A stretch of DNA of 64,000 nt, taken from assembly GCA_902494875.1 (NCBI GenBank), contig CABUUO010000002.1, forward strand, positions 1-64,000, read 5' to 3'. Both the position numbers and the translations under genes were made by a program. How positions within the stretch are numbered: the stretch's first letter is position 1; each line of letters starts with the position of its first letter. This document shows positions 7,401-16,042 of the stretch, in pieces. Source of the stretch: an uncultured Pseudomonadota bacterium. GTDB taxonomy: Bacteria; Pseudomonadota; Alphaproteobacteria; RF32; CAG-239. The notes beneath the pieces are model-generated. The model saw only the letters and a list, made by a program, of their open reading frames with translations, was not told the origin of the DNA and ran no database searches.

Positions 7401-9710
7401 CCGCCCCAGATAGCGATTATTGTTGTCAAAAGCGATCGTATATTTGAACAACGTGCCCAACGGCGCTCCGGTTCTGGAATTGACATTGTCATCAGGCTGC
7501 ATATTTCCCAGAGTGCGATTATCAGGACCGATGACGGAACCATCCAGCGTTGTACGGCCAATAATGTTGCCTTTGAAGTCGATGACAGGAAAATATTCAA
7601 CCGGCTTGGCAATAACAGCGCCGTTTTTATTTTTTATCACGCCTTTCTTATCCAGACAGCCCAAAATTTCTCCGGCATAATTAATCATTTCTCCGGTTCC
7701 GGACAAAGTTGCGACAATGTTGCCGTTAAAATCGATTACGGCTCCCGGCGTTACTGTATAGGCAACCGAATTCCCGGTTTCATCAATAACCTGACGGTTG
7801 GTCAAAACCCGGCCAATGTAAATGTCCTTGAAGTTGCGCACATCGCCGCGGGAAGTGACAATACCCTTCTGCGCGCATTTGTTGTCAACGGCAATGCGAT
7901 TGGCAATAACATAACCGGACAAGATGCCGTTATTGTCCAAAACATATGCGTTATCCAGAACACGACCAACTACGGTTCCGTCAAAATTTTTGACGCTGCC
8001 GTTCAAATCGGCATAACCGGTCAACATTCCGTCAAAATCAATTGCGATGTTTTTAGCGAAAGCGGTTCCTGCCTGCGGCATCATTGTTGCCGAATTGGCT
8101 TCAGACGTTTTAATCACGGCATTATCGGGAATGATTTTGGCCACAATATTTTTGTTTTTATCAATAAGCAAATTATTTTCCGCAAGTTCTCCCAAAACAG
8201 AACCGCTGCCATCTACGGCAAAATCCGCATTTATCAGCCGACCCAAAATAAGGTTGCGCTCATCGACGACAATACCCGACTGCGTCAGCCTCCCCAGTTC
8301 TTCGGCACCAAGATTCATTACCCGGCCGTCCAAACCGATATTTCCAACCCGGGCTCCGATTTGATTATAAACCGGAGCTATCGGCACGGACATACCGGCA
8401 AAGGTTCCGTCCGGCATAAAAACATAACCAAAAGGGGAAACGCGTTTTGAAACATCGCCATCTTTAACCTTTGAGTTGATACCGGTTATTCCGGCAACGG
8501 TGTTATTGGCATTAATGACCAAAGAGGGCTCCGCAACAACGCCCATCATCCGCCCCTGCAGATTATAAGCTTCCCGGCCAATCATCCGGCCAATACCGTT
8601 TCCGTTCAGGGAAATTACCTGCGTATTGCTCAAGGCATGGGCAATCAGCGCCGCCTTGTAATCAAATACCGGTCCGACGGCAGCAACACGGCCTTTGATT
8701 TTGCCGTTTTCATCCAAAACATCGCCGCGCGGCCCGACTTCAGCAATAATGTCGCGCGCTTTGGCAATCTTTCCGTTCGGCATAATACGCCCCAGATATT
8801 TACCTTGTAAATCGGAGACCGTAGCCGCAATATCCATGGCAAAACCGATTTCATTGTTTTTGTCATCGACAATTTTTCCGTCCGCGCGAATTCTGCCAAC
8901 CAGCTTGTCTTTGCCGACGACTTCGCCGTTATAGGTAACCAATCCCAGATAGCGCCCGAAATTGTCGAAAGCGTAGCTTGATCTGACAATACTGCCAATG
9001 ACGTCATTTCGTTCATTATAAACAAAACCGTTGGCTTTAATACGGCCGATAACATTGCCGTCAAAATCAGAAACTTCGCCGCCGGGGACGACGCTGCCTA
9101 AAAAATCTCCGTTCAAAGACACAACCATTTTGGAAGAAATCAATTTGCCGTCCAACAGATACTCATCACCAACTTTGCGATAAGCATAACCGTCAGGCGT
9201 AATAAAACCGACCGGCTGACCTTTAAGATTGGTATACAATCCATCACCGGTCAGGCGGCCGACGGTCTTGCCGTCATCATCATAAACCAGCCCCGGAAAC
9301 AACACGGCACCCAAAATATTATAATAATCGTCAACGACCAGACCATTGGGCAAAACTTTACCTATAACCTTGCCGGAAGGCAGACGCACCGTACCGTCAC
9401 TGGCAACCTTGCCCAGAAAATTGGTATCGTTGCCGACGGCAATGCCCTGCGGAATGACGCCGCCAATGAGCTCTCCGTCAAAATTTACAATCAAACTGTC
9501 GGCCGTAACATTACCGATCAAACGGTTATCAAAACTGACTACATTGCCGTCCGGAATGACCTTTCCGATCAAATCGCCGTTAAAATCGACCGCGGTAATT
9601 TCCTGTGCGGAAACGGTTTTGCCCAGCAGCAACATAGCACAAAAAGCAAAAGCGAAAACTTTTGCCAATTGAAAAAAAAGACCGGTCTTTCCGTTATATT
9701 TCCGCTCCAA
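4488..9710 (-). CDS. virB10: Giant VirB10/TrbI-type protein with 17-residue repeats
   Basis: A 1740-residue protein. It starts at a TTG (9710) with a strong Shine-Dalgarno GGAGG; an N-terminal hydrophobic segment ending KTVSAQE looks like a cleavable signal peptide. Residues about 37-1310 are tandem units of about 17 residues with the pattern G-x-x-I/L-G-x-V-x-x-D/N-G-x-V-x-D. A Gly/Pro hinge follows (residues 1318-1360). Residues about 1415-1660 carry the VirB10/TrbI outer-membrane barrel domain, with the signature motifs LIPAGSRILGTLGG and YVPAGTRIIVFPQVDLWIRN. The tail is rich in Ser, Thr and Pro. Usual VirB10 proteins are about 400 residues and have an uncleaved N-terminal anchor, so both the size and the signal peptide are odd. 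CagY of Helicobacter is a comparable enlarged VirB10. The gap to the upstream repeat protein is two bases. If the signal is not cleaved, the protein would be anchored conventionally. Confidence 0.93.
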   Translation of the reverse strand: MERKYNGKTGLFFQLAKVFAFAFCAMLLLGKTVSAQEITAVDFNGDLIGKVIPDGNVVSFDNRLIGNVTADSLIVNFDGELIGGVIPQGIAVGNDTNFLGKVASDGTVRLPSGKVIGKVLPNGLVVDDYYNILGAVLFPGLVYDDDGKTVGRLTGDGLYTNLKGQPVGFITPDGYAYRKVGDEYLLDGKLISSKMVVSLNGDFLGSVVPGGEVSDFDGNVIGRIKANGFVYNERNDVIGSIVRSSYAFDNFGRYLGLVTYNGEVVGKDKLVGRIRADGKIVDDKNNEIGFAMDIAATVSDLQGKYLGRIMPNGKIAKARDIIAEVGPRGDVLDENGKIKGRVAAVGPVFDYKAALIAHALSNTQVISLNGNGIGRMIGREAYNLQGRMMGVVAEPSLVINANNTVAGITGINSKVKDGDVSKRVSPFGYVFMPDGTFAGMSVPIAPVYNQIGARVGNIGLDGRVMNLGAEELGRLTQSGIVVDERNLILGRLINADFAVDGSGSVLGELAENNLLIDKNKNIVAKIIPDNAVIKTSEANSATMMPQAGTAFAKNIAIDFDGMLTGYADLNGSVKNFDGTVVGRVLDNAYVLDNNGILSGYVIANRIAVDNKCAQKGIVTSRGDVRNFKDIYIGRVLTNRQVIDETGNSVAYTVTPGAVIDFNGNIVATLSGTGEMINYAGEILGCLDKKGVIKNKNGAVIAKPVEYFPVIDFKGNIIGRTTLDGSVIGPDNRTLGNMQPDDNVNSRTGAPLGTLFKYTIAFDNNNRYLGRVAADGSVKGDGSENLGRVLFDGTVVSGSRKIGYALYDFYVYDNDFNAVGIIGKDGEVKSFNNRSLGKLQRGFVVSADDTVIARGNRDFNIRDHANIVLGELGLNGEVRSSSGEVVGKLGSAGAINDKSGAVIAVAKPLQYYSRVNTVVSTEGESRDLAVTADGRILGSVDENGNVLDKNGNIVGVQDSKGNIFKERTVVRDADGNIIGYVDENGNIVDAQGKVIGRVDENGNAVDMNGKPLGSMDKVREMVGRNVNPDNVVDKDGNIIGRKLADGRVIDQNGNPLGSIDASGFLRNSSGDIIGYQADSRNVVDEDGKIIGRLQDDNNVVDASGKVIASKDENGNIVNNTGKVVGILDDNRAVRDDDGKIIGHVNNDNKIVDFKGKEIGFIDAAGRAVNKLGKLLGKMFSDGRVFDENGNLVGRLQADGSVADVNGKTIGKLNDDGSVTNANNNIIGGIGKDWYEKVDLSRPRRPAGEIPAIGVPGGSKVDVNNKYRKSLNIALTPDGSYLGDIMDDGSVIDKKGNVIGQKMPDGLIMDDNGTLIGIEEIKKPAGGEIFVPAGTFGQGAAYGTGVGPGDNLGPGGGYGPGERYDPQRSAALAVAQGERRQNMQVGKISSNIRKEAFDGMQKDWTEQGIQKTLSSWRVDMSEMILADKPIPAVLARSIDSNNPTPVTAIVERNVYAEEGRNILIPAGSRILGTLGGLAPTSEASSEAAKVNISWQRLIRPDGSIFVFDGLTADAQGRGGALGYIDKQLFKKYSMPVLTSVLTNAMAYVMADDSETSGEVQSSKQEAANDARQNFLDQMNQLFEQILQDKSDIQAMAYVPAGTRIIVFPQVDLWIRNVDNDGDESANMQRPNVLIDDPARLKDDGTGKGTGTGSGVSTSGAASNSQVSYETDNSAEAAQAATPLIASQPPKKTTPKPIVVPPPPPSSSGSSSRGGSTSGSGTKYNSGSSSSSTAADESVPQLF
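5780..9602 (-). repeat. Coding tandem repeat array, 51-nt period, in the VirB10 gene
   Basis: The DNA encodes a long series of degenerate 17-residue units, roughly 75 by dividing the length (not individually counted). Units near 5800-6900 are the most uniform, with recurring codon strings for DENGNIV and GKVIGRV. Units toward the 5' end are more diverged and irregular in spacing. Such arrays can expand or contract by recombination. Confidence 0.85.
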
Positions 9711-9712
9711 AC

Positions 9713-12700
9713 TTAATTCCTCCGGTTTTTAGCCACTTCCTGCAAAACGTAGCCTGAAACTTTTTTATCCAGATCTATAAAAGACCCGTTGTTCTTGATA
9801 TAGCCGATGTTCTGACCTTTTGTATCCAAAACCCGACCTTCCGGTGATAACCTGCCAATATACTTACCATCATTTCCTAAAATTGTCGCGCCAATTTTAT
9901 AGATTTTACCAAGAATATTGTCATTATTGTCAACAGCCAAATCCCGAGACAGGGTTCTGCCTATATTTTTACCATCTTTTGCGGTAATTACGCCATCAAT
10001 ATTTACATAACCCACAACTTTATCATTGTTGTCAATGACAATATCACCGTCTAAAATTTCGCCATAGAGTTTGCCGGCTTCGCTGATAACGCCGCCGTCA
10101 GACAGCGCCCGGCCGATAACAACGTTTTTGCCATCAGCGACAGTACCGTTGGGAAAGACGGTTCCGACAACGCTGCCGCTGAAATCAATTACGGATCCCT
10201 GCTTCAGCAGGCTGAGGTTTTTATCTGTCGAACCACCGGGCAAAATAACGCTGACAACATCGTTTTTCAGATCAATGACGTCGCCAAGGCCGTTGACAAA
10301 GCCCTGATAACGCCCCCAGATGTCTACGACGATATTCTCGGGGATGACTTCGCCCACGACTTCACCTTTGCCATTTAAAATTTTGCCGTCAGAACTGACC
10401 TTGCCGGAAACCCTGCCCTCAAAATCCAAAACTTTTCCGCCGTTGACAACATAACCGAGATAAGATCCGTCATAACCGACAGCGGCGCCTCTGGTCAATA
10501 CGCCGCCCTGATATTCGCCCTTTTGATTGAAGAAATTGCCTTTGGCGTCAATATGCCCCAGTTTTTCGCCAAAGCGATTGGTTACGCTTCCGTCATAAGA
10601 AGCCAAACCGATAACATTGCCAAAGAAATCAACCACTTCGCCGCTGCGGGCCACACGGCCGATGATATTGCCGTAAAAATTGCTGCCGTCCCCTTTGATG
10701 TTGCCGACATAAGTCCCTTTGGCGCTGTACACCTTACCGTCATAGAAAGGGCGTCCCAGAATTTTGCCTCTGGCGTCAATAACAACCGCCTTGTCATCCA
10801 AAGCAACGCCGACGATATTGTTTTTGGCGTCCATAATCAAATTGTTTACCGACAAATGAGCCGAGGGTTGACCGTTTACGACAACGGTTCCGGTTGCGTC
10901 GACAACGTTCAAAAAATTGCCGTCTAAGTCAAAAGCATATTTTTTACCGACCACCCGTCCCGCATAGCCGCCTTTTTTGTTCAGAACATCGCCGAAAATA
11001 CCGACACAGCCGACCGGAAGCTGCGCACCGTTAACAACCAGACCGTTATCGGCAATTTGTCCCAGATATTTGTTATTGTAATCAACAACCAGACCGCTTT
11101 TGACAACACTGCCAATAATCACGCCTTTTTCATCCAAAACGGTGCCGTCCGGATTGACACAGCCAACATACTTACCACCGGCACTCTTAACCACACCTTC
11201 GGTTCCGGCATCTCCCAAATAACTGCAGTTATTGTCAAAGACCTTGCCGGTCGGAACCACCTCGCCCAGATAATCTCCGGCCGCATTGGTCACAGTGCCG
11301 TCAAAATTGATTTTAGCATCAACCACTTGATTGTTTTTGCGGATTTTTCCGTCAGAATCAAGCAATCCAATCTGCTTGCAGCCATAACCGACGACTAAAC
11401 CGCCGCGGATCATTTGCGCAATAACCTCCGACCCCGAAATATCTTTAACCAAACCGTTGGCAAGCACGCGCCCGACAATCTGCTGCGAAGCGTTAAAAAC
11501 ACTTCCTTCGTTGCCGACAGTTCCCAAAACCGTTCCCTGCGGCGTAATCGGAATCATCATTGAAGAAACCAGAGAACCTATGATTTCCGGCTGATTGCTG
11601 ATAATTTTGCCGTTTTCATCAACCTTGCCAAGCTCATTGCCGTTAAAATCAACTACCGTACCGTCATTTTCGACAAAGCCGATAATATTGCCTTCATTAT
11701 CAAGCGCAACGTTGGCTTCCGTATCCGCTCGGCCGACAATCTCCAGCTTATTGCTCAAAATCGAACCGTCTTCCTGAACGGTTCCGGTCAAATTACCCTG
11801 GCGGTCAAATACTTTTCCCTCCTGATTGACAAAACCAATTACCCGGCCGTTTTCGTCAACCGCGACATTCATTGGACCTTCGGCATGGCCGATAAGGTTG
11901 CCGTTCTCGTCAACTACGGTTCCGTCTTCCCGCATACGTCCTGCCTTTTTGCCCGAAAAGTCAACGATGCTTCCATCCGGTTGAACATATCCGATGGGAC
12001 GACCGTTGTTGTCATAGGCAATCATATCCGCCGAACGGCCAATAATCTTGCCGTCTTTATCAATGATGGTTCCGTCCGCCTGCAGTTTGCCGATGACATT
12101 GCCGTCAAAATCAACAACCGTACCGTCATCATTGACATAGCCTATCGGATTGCCGTTTTCGTCATATGCCATTTTTACCTGTTTGCCAACCGTTCCCAAC
12201 ACCTTATGCTGCAAAACGTTTCCGTCCTTGTCCGTTACGGCTACGACATTGCCGTTGGAATCAACCACTTCCCCTTTTTCGTTGACATAACCGATGGCCT
12301 TGCCGCTGTTATCTCTGGCAATTTTGCGCTTGTTGCCAATGACGCCAATCACGCGTTCGCGGACAACATTACCGTCTTTATCCACTTTGCCGACAATTTT
12401 ACCCTGAGCATCCACAACGGCTCCGTTGGGCATAACTACGCCCAGCCGATTGCCGTTGGCATCAATAGCAACGCGTCCTTGTTTGGAGACTGTACCGATG
12501 ACATTGCCGTTTAAATCGACAACATCGCCGTTTTCATTGACCCGGCCGATGATGTTGCCGTCTTTGTCAACGACAGTGCCGTCCGGCATAACCTTACCGA
12601 TGACATTACCATCCTTGTCATAAACATATCCGGTTTCGACCGCTTTGCCCAAAATGCTGCCGTCCGTACGAACAACGGTGCCGTCCGGCATAACCCGGCC

Positions 12701-13594
12701 GACGATTTTTCCGTCTTTATCCACCACATTGCCGTTGGCGTCGACATAGCCGATGACGTTGCCGTTTTCATCCAAAACAACGCGCTGATTGTCTGCGACA
12801 CCGATAATATTGCCGTCATTATCAACAATCATACCGTTGGTATTCACTTTGCCTATCAATTGGCCGGAAGCGTCGCGCACCAGGCCGTCCTTATCAATTT
12901 TACCGATTAGCTGTCCTTCGGTTCCTACCGCGTTTCGAACGCTGTCGGCACCGCCCTCGGCCATGGAACTACCAGCAGTTCCAGGTTCGCAATAATTGCA
13001 TTCTTCTTTGGTAACAGCATTACCGATAACCGGCACTTTTTCGGTTTTGGCATTGTCACTGCTGATATTGCTCTCGTGCCAGGAAACCAGAAAATTGTTC
13101 TGAAAGTTACCGGCAACAACCGGCGTCCAACCCATTTTGATATGGCAGGTATCTTTACCGCTCAGAGTCTTTCCCGTGCAACCGTCTTCAAAGCTGAACC
13201 CCTCAAACGGCGGTTCCGCCAGCAGCACCGAAACAATCTTAATTGAAGCTTTGCCGTTGGTTCCCAAAGTCAGAACATTTTGGGCATCCGTTCCCAACAC
13301 GACCTGCCCCAGCGGGACGGGATTGGGCGTGGCTGTAATCGGAATACCGATGTCTTCGACCGTGTCAAATTCGATATTGTCAAGCAACGGGCCGCGTTCA
13401 CCGGCATTGATTGCATCGTCGTTATCGGTAAAAGTCGGTTCCTCATAGCCTTCAATGACATCGTCGCTTTTAACCAGCAGCATCACACCAAACAAAAAGA
13501 TGATAAGAGAAGTGATACCAACAATCAAAATGATATGATTGGTTTTTTTAATGTAGGCTTCAGAATGTGTTAACGGCTCGTTCTCTTTATTCAT
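9713..13594 (-). CDS. Inner-membrane-anchored giant repeat protein, partner of VirB10
   Basis: A 1293-residue protein. A transmembrane helix lies at residues 20-41 (HIILIVGITSLIIFLFGVML) with a short cytosolic N-terminus. A beta-rich domain at about 85-195 has an immunoglobulin/ASH-like look (ITATPNPVPLGQVVLG, then Cys139, Cys150, WTPVVAGNFQNNFLVSW). From residue 224 to the end it is the same 17-residue repeat as in the adjacent VirB10 protein. It lacks a TrbI barrel. Its start overlaps the VirB9 stop (ATGA) and its stop is two bases before the VirB10 TTG, which indicates tight co-translation. I infer that it supplies the inner-membrane half of a divided VirB10 scaffold. A separate bitopic role like that of DotF is an alternative. 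Confidence 0.85.
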   Translation of the reverse strand: MNKENEPLTHSEAYIKKTNHIILIVGITSLIIFLFGVMLLVKSDDVIEGYEEPTFTDNDDAINAGERGPLLDNIEFDTVEDIGIPITATPNPVPLGQVVLGTDAQNVLTLGTNGKASIKIVSVLLAEPPFEGFSFEDGCTGKTLSGKDTCHIKMGWTPVVAGNFQNNFLVSWHESNISSDNAKTEKVPVIGNAVTKEECNYCEPGTAGSSMAEGGADSVRNAVGTEGQLIGKIDKDGLVRDASGQLIGKVNTNGMIVDNDGNIIGVADNQRVVLDENGNVIGYVDANGNVVDKDGKIVGRVMPDGTVVRTDGSILGKAVETGYVYDKDGNVIGKVMPDGTVVDKDGNIIGRVNENGDVVDLNGNVIGTVSKQGRVAIDANGNRLGVVMPNGAVVDAQGKIVGKVDKDGNVVRERVIGVIGNKRKIARDNSGKAIGYVNEKGEVVDSNGNVVAVTDKDGNVLQHKVLGTVGKQVKMAYDENGNPIGYVNDDGTVVDFDGNVIGKLQADGTIIDKDGKIIGRSADMIAYDNNGRPIGYVQPDGSIVDFSGKKAGRMREDGTVVDENGNLIGHAEGPMNVAVDENGRVIGFVNQEGKVFDRQGNLTGTVQEDGSILSNKLEIVGRADTEANVALDNEGNIIGFVENDGTVVDFNGNELGKVDENGKIISNQPEIIGSLVSSMMIPITPQGTVLGTVGNEGSVFNASQQIVGRVLANGLVKDISGSEVIAQMIRGGLVVGYGCKQIGLLDSDGKIRKNNQVVDAKINFDGTVTNAAGDYLGEVVPTGKVFDNNCSYLGDAGTEGVVKSAGGKYVGCVNPDGTVLDEKGVIIGSVVKSGLVVDYNNKYLGQIADNGLVVNGAQLPVGCVGIFGDVLNKKGGYAGRVVGKKYAFDLDGNFLNVVDATGTVVVNGQPSAHLSVNNLIMDAKNNIVGVALDDKAVVIDARGKILGRPFYDGKVYSAKGTYVGNIKGDGSNFYGNIIGRVARSGEVVDFFGNVIGLASYDGSVTNRFGEKLGHIDAKGNFFNQKGEYQGGVLTRGAAVGYDGSYLGYVVNGGKVLDFEGRVSGKVSSDGKILNGKGEVVGEVIPENIVVDIWGRYQGFVNGLGDVIDLKNDVVSVILPGGSTDKNLSLLKQGSVIDFSGSVVGTVFPNGTVADGKNVVIGRALSDGGVISEAGKLYGEILDGDIVIDNNDKVVGYVNIDGVITAKDGKNIGRTLSRDLAVDNNDNILGKIYKIGATILGNDGKYIGRLSPEGRVLDTKGQNIGYIKNNGSFIDLDKKVSGYVLQEVAKNRRN
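9740..12925 (-). repeat. Coding tandem repeat array, 51-nt period, in the anchored repeat protein
   Basis: About 1,060 residues of consecutive 17-residue units, roughly 60 by length. Units between about 11600 and 12900 are highly regular, as in GNVIGKVMPDGTVVDKD followed by GNIIGRVNENGDVVDLN. Toward the C-terminus they become irregular. Some units are nearly identical at DNA level (for example around 12540-12730), a substrate for slippage or unequal exchange. Confidence 0.85.
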
Positions 13595-15261
13595 TGGGTT
13601 CTGACCACACTACAAAAGACACCATTGCGACCTAATTTCGAACAAATGGCATCGCCTTCTTCCAAAGTTTTTATAGGTCCAACGCGCAGATGAAACAGCT
13701 CCTTACCCTGACCGTCAGCCGGCGTATCGACGGAATAAAACGGTTCATAACCGGCCAAGTCTCGCGTATATTTGCGATTTAATTCATCCCAGAGGCCTTC
13801 CAAATTGCTGACATCGGCATCAGTTCCGAGTTCAATGGAAATATTGGCGTTGCCGGTATCGGTAAAACCGGTGCCATAGGCAAACTGCTGGAGATATTTG
13901 CTGTTGCCATTGGCGGCATTGGCTTCCGACTGATTCGGCAGACGCTGCATCTTGGAGTAGTCATAATTTCCGGCAGCCATCTGTGCACCGGCAGCTCCCG
14001 GCTGCTGATAACCGATGTTTGGCTGGTTGGGAGACTGTCCCCGGCCGTACTGGGGAACAATCAACTCTGAGCCTCCGACATTAACGTCATACTGAGCGGG
14101 CATTTTTCCGTTCTCTCCGCTTAAAGGCAGATAATCTCCGCCGCTTTGCGCTCCTGCGTTCTGCGACGGGTTAAAAGCAGCTTCAAGATCTCCGCTCTTC
14201 AGCGGCGGCGGGACATCCCACCCCGGGATTTCATCATTGGCATAAATAGCATTCTCCAAACCGGCAGAATCGGAACGGCGCAGTTTGAGACAAACAATTC
14301 TTTTGCCGTTGCGCAGTACCAAATCGCCGACAGCTTCAACCACTATCAGCCGGTTATTCGGCCCTTTGCTGCGGAAACCGACCGGCGTTTCGACCTTTTC
14401 ATTAATAAGGGTTACAATCGGACGCTGGTTCATATTCAGCGCTTTGGCCCCCAAATCAATGTAGGTAAAAATATCGTCGCGCCATACGCGTTCGGGCGCA
14501 ATTACCACATCATCGGGATTAGGAACATAAACCTCGACGTCAAAGCGAAACTTTTCCGGATCAACCGGCAGAGATTTCAGCCAATCTTCTTTTTGAAATC
14601 TTTTAGTATAGGTCGAAGCAACCGATTTCGAGCTGCTTCCGCTAAAACCCATGGACGAACCGCGCCCTCCTCCGCCGACACGACCACCGCCGCTGAAACC
14701 GTTATCGCTTCCGCTGTCTGCGCCGATAACGTCAATATCAATAATGGCATTGGTTAAGCGCTCGGTGTTGACGCCTTCGCTGCGAACATAAAACACATAG
14801 CGGTTGCCGGACCGGCCGAAAATGATGATATTGGTATCAACACCGACGTTTGCCCCCTTGCGAGGATACAGCAAAACCGTGTTCGGCCCGGAAATCTGCC
14901 CGTCAAATGTTGAGTTGTCACCGATAAAAACATCTTCCACCATTTCCCAGGACGGAAAATTAATCAGTGTAATCATACCTTCGCGCAAACGGATCGGCAA
15001 AACTAAATCCGGCGACCAGTAATACTTGGAATAGGCCGGTTTACTTTGGCCCTCGCCCAGATTTTGCAGAGGATCGAGCCAGGCGCTCTGCATCATGCCA
15101 ATGGAGCCGAAACCGGCATAGCTCATGTCCATGGAACGATACTGCCCCTGATCCTGGTCAGCACTCTGGTCCAAACTGTTTTCCTGCGCAAAAGCTTCTC
15201 CGACCTGCAGAGAAGCTACGAACATACTCAGGGACAATAATTTAATAATGTTTTGAACCAT
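13591..15261 (-). CDS. virB9: VirB9/CagX-family protein with C-terminal SPOR domain
   Basis: A 556-residue secreted protein with a signal peptide (cleavage after GEAFA). The N-terminal VirB9 domain spans about 60-180 (strands around LVLPIRLREGMITLINFPSW and NIIIFGRSGNRYVFYV). The C-terminal VirB9 domain is near 235-345 (FTYIDLGAKALNMNQRPIVT, then RLIVVEAV and KRIVCLKL). A Gly/Ser/Gln-rich linker follows. The last 75 residues fit a SPOR domain (LFHLRVGPIKTLEEGDAICS, then GVFCSVV), which in other proteins binds denuded peptidoglycan glycan strands. Ordinary VirB9 proteins are about 290 residues and have no SPOR. It should form the outer-membrane core ring with VirB7 and VirB10, here with an added peptidoglycan anchor. 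ATGA overlap with the next gene. Confidence 0.92.
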   Translation of the reverse strand: MVQNIIKLLSLSMFVASLQVGEAFAQENSLDQSADQDQGQYRSMDMSYAGFGSIGMMQSAWLDPLQNLGEGQSKPAYSKYYWSPDLVLPIRLREGMITLINFPSWEMVEDVFIGDNSTFDGQISGPNTVLLYPRKGANVGVDTNIIIFGRSGNRYVFYVRSEGVNTERLTNAIIDIDVIGADSGSDNGFSGGGRVGGGGRGSSMGFSGSSSKSVASTYTKRFQKEDWLKSLPVDPEKFRFDVEVYVPNPDDVVIAPERVWRDDIFTYIDLGAKALNMNQRPIVTLINEKVETPVGFRSKGPNNRLIVVEAVGDLVLRNGKRIVCLKLRRSDSAGLENAIYANDEIPGWDVPPPLKSGDLEAAFNPSQNAGAQSGGDYLPLSGENGKMPAQYDVNVGGSELIVPQYGRGQSPNQPNIGYQQPGAAGAQMAAGNYDYSKMQRLPNQSEANAANGNSKYLQQFAYGTGFTDTGNANISIELGTDADVSNLEGLWDELNRKYTRDLAGYEPFYSVDTPADGQGKELFHLRVGPIKTLEEGDAICSKLGRNGVFCSVVRTQ

Positions 15262-15286
15262 TGTTAACCACCATTTCTATCTGTTT

Positions 15287-16021
15287 TTATTCTACTTTAT
15301 TAAAGGTCAATGAATATCTGGTTACCGTAAAGCCGACCGGATTTTTCAGGCGCTCATCATATTTGACGGTTTTGTTGACATAAGCGATGCGCAACGACGC
15401 CGTCCAATAGTTAACCTCGGGTTTGGGCGAATCAGGATACATATCGCGGGTTTCATATTCGACCTGCCACAAACCGCGGCTAAGCTCGTTAACCGATATA
15501 ATTTTGACACTGCGGGTCAGACTTTTGCTTTTAATAACGTTAATAGCCCGCTTGGCGGTTTTTTCAAGAAAGTCCGCATAGACGGCAGGCGAAGACATTT
15601 CCTGAATAGGGCCGCCGGGAAGCCAGCGCGCTTCCATTTCGGGAATATCACGATTAAAAGAACTGCGAAGCAGAACATATTGGCGGACAAAAACTTCGGT
15701 AATGGACTTGTCATCTTCCAGATTGGCAATCGAGCGAATATTATAGACCTGTTCCTGCTTGTTCTGAAAAGTCAAAAGAAACGGTTCGACACGATACAGA
15801 GGCATAACCTGCATAATGGCCAGAATGAGCACAATGTTGCAGCAAATGCTGATGGCCGTGATGATTGCAAATGCACGAGCGGTCCACAAATAGCGCTTTT
15901 CCGCGACATTGGCCACAAAGGCGTCGCTTTTGCGCGGACGCGGCGCAACAGCGGGACGAGGCCCAGGACGGCCGCCGATCATACGCTGTTCAACATTGTT
16001 TCCTTCAAGCTTATCTACCAT
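15287..16021 (-). CDS. virB8: VirB8-type inner-membrane assembly factor (copy 1)
   Basis: A 244-residue bitopic protein with a cytosolic Pro/Arg-rich N-terminus (GGRPGPRPAVAPRPR), a transmembrane helix near 50-72 and a periplasmic VirB8 domain. Family-type motifs are MPLYRVEPFLLTF, RWLPGG and NPVGFTVTRYSLTF at the C-terminus. VirB8 is the periplasmic nucleation factor that contacts VirB10 and the VirB4 side of the complex. It lies 25 bp upstream of virB9 and 21 bp after virB7. It is clearly paralogous to the second VirB8 at 16353, with the same WLPGG and GFTVTRYS blocks. Confidence 0.93.
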   Translation of the reverse strand: MVDKLEGNNVEQRMIGGRPGPRPAVAPRPRKSDAFVANVAEKRYLWTARAFAIITAISICCNIVLILAIMQVMPLYRVEPFLLTFQNKQEQVYNIRSIANLEDDKSITEVFVRQYVLLRSSFNRDIPEMEARWLPGGPIQEMSSPAVYADFLEKTAKRAINVIKSKSLTRSVKIISVNELSRGLWQVEYETRDMYPDSPKPEVNYWTASLRIAYVNKTVKYDERLKNPVGFTVTRYSLTFNKVE

Positions 16022-16042
16022 TTCCGAGCCTTACATCCAAAG

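Noticed and set aside
7122..8450. Plus-strand frame of 442 codons opposite the VirB10 repeats
   Set aside because: An open frame created by the repetitive codon pattern of the real gene; low-complexity and no start signal.
5780..12925. CRISPR-like array (about 51-nt period)
   Set aside because: Units are coding, in frame, degenerate and without spacers; they belong to the repeat proteins.
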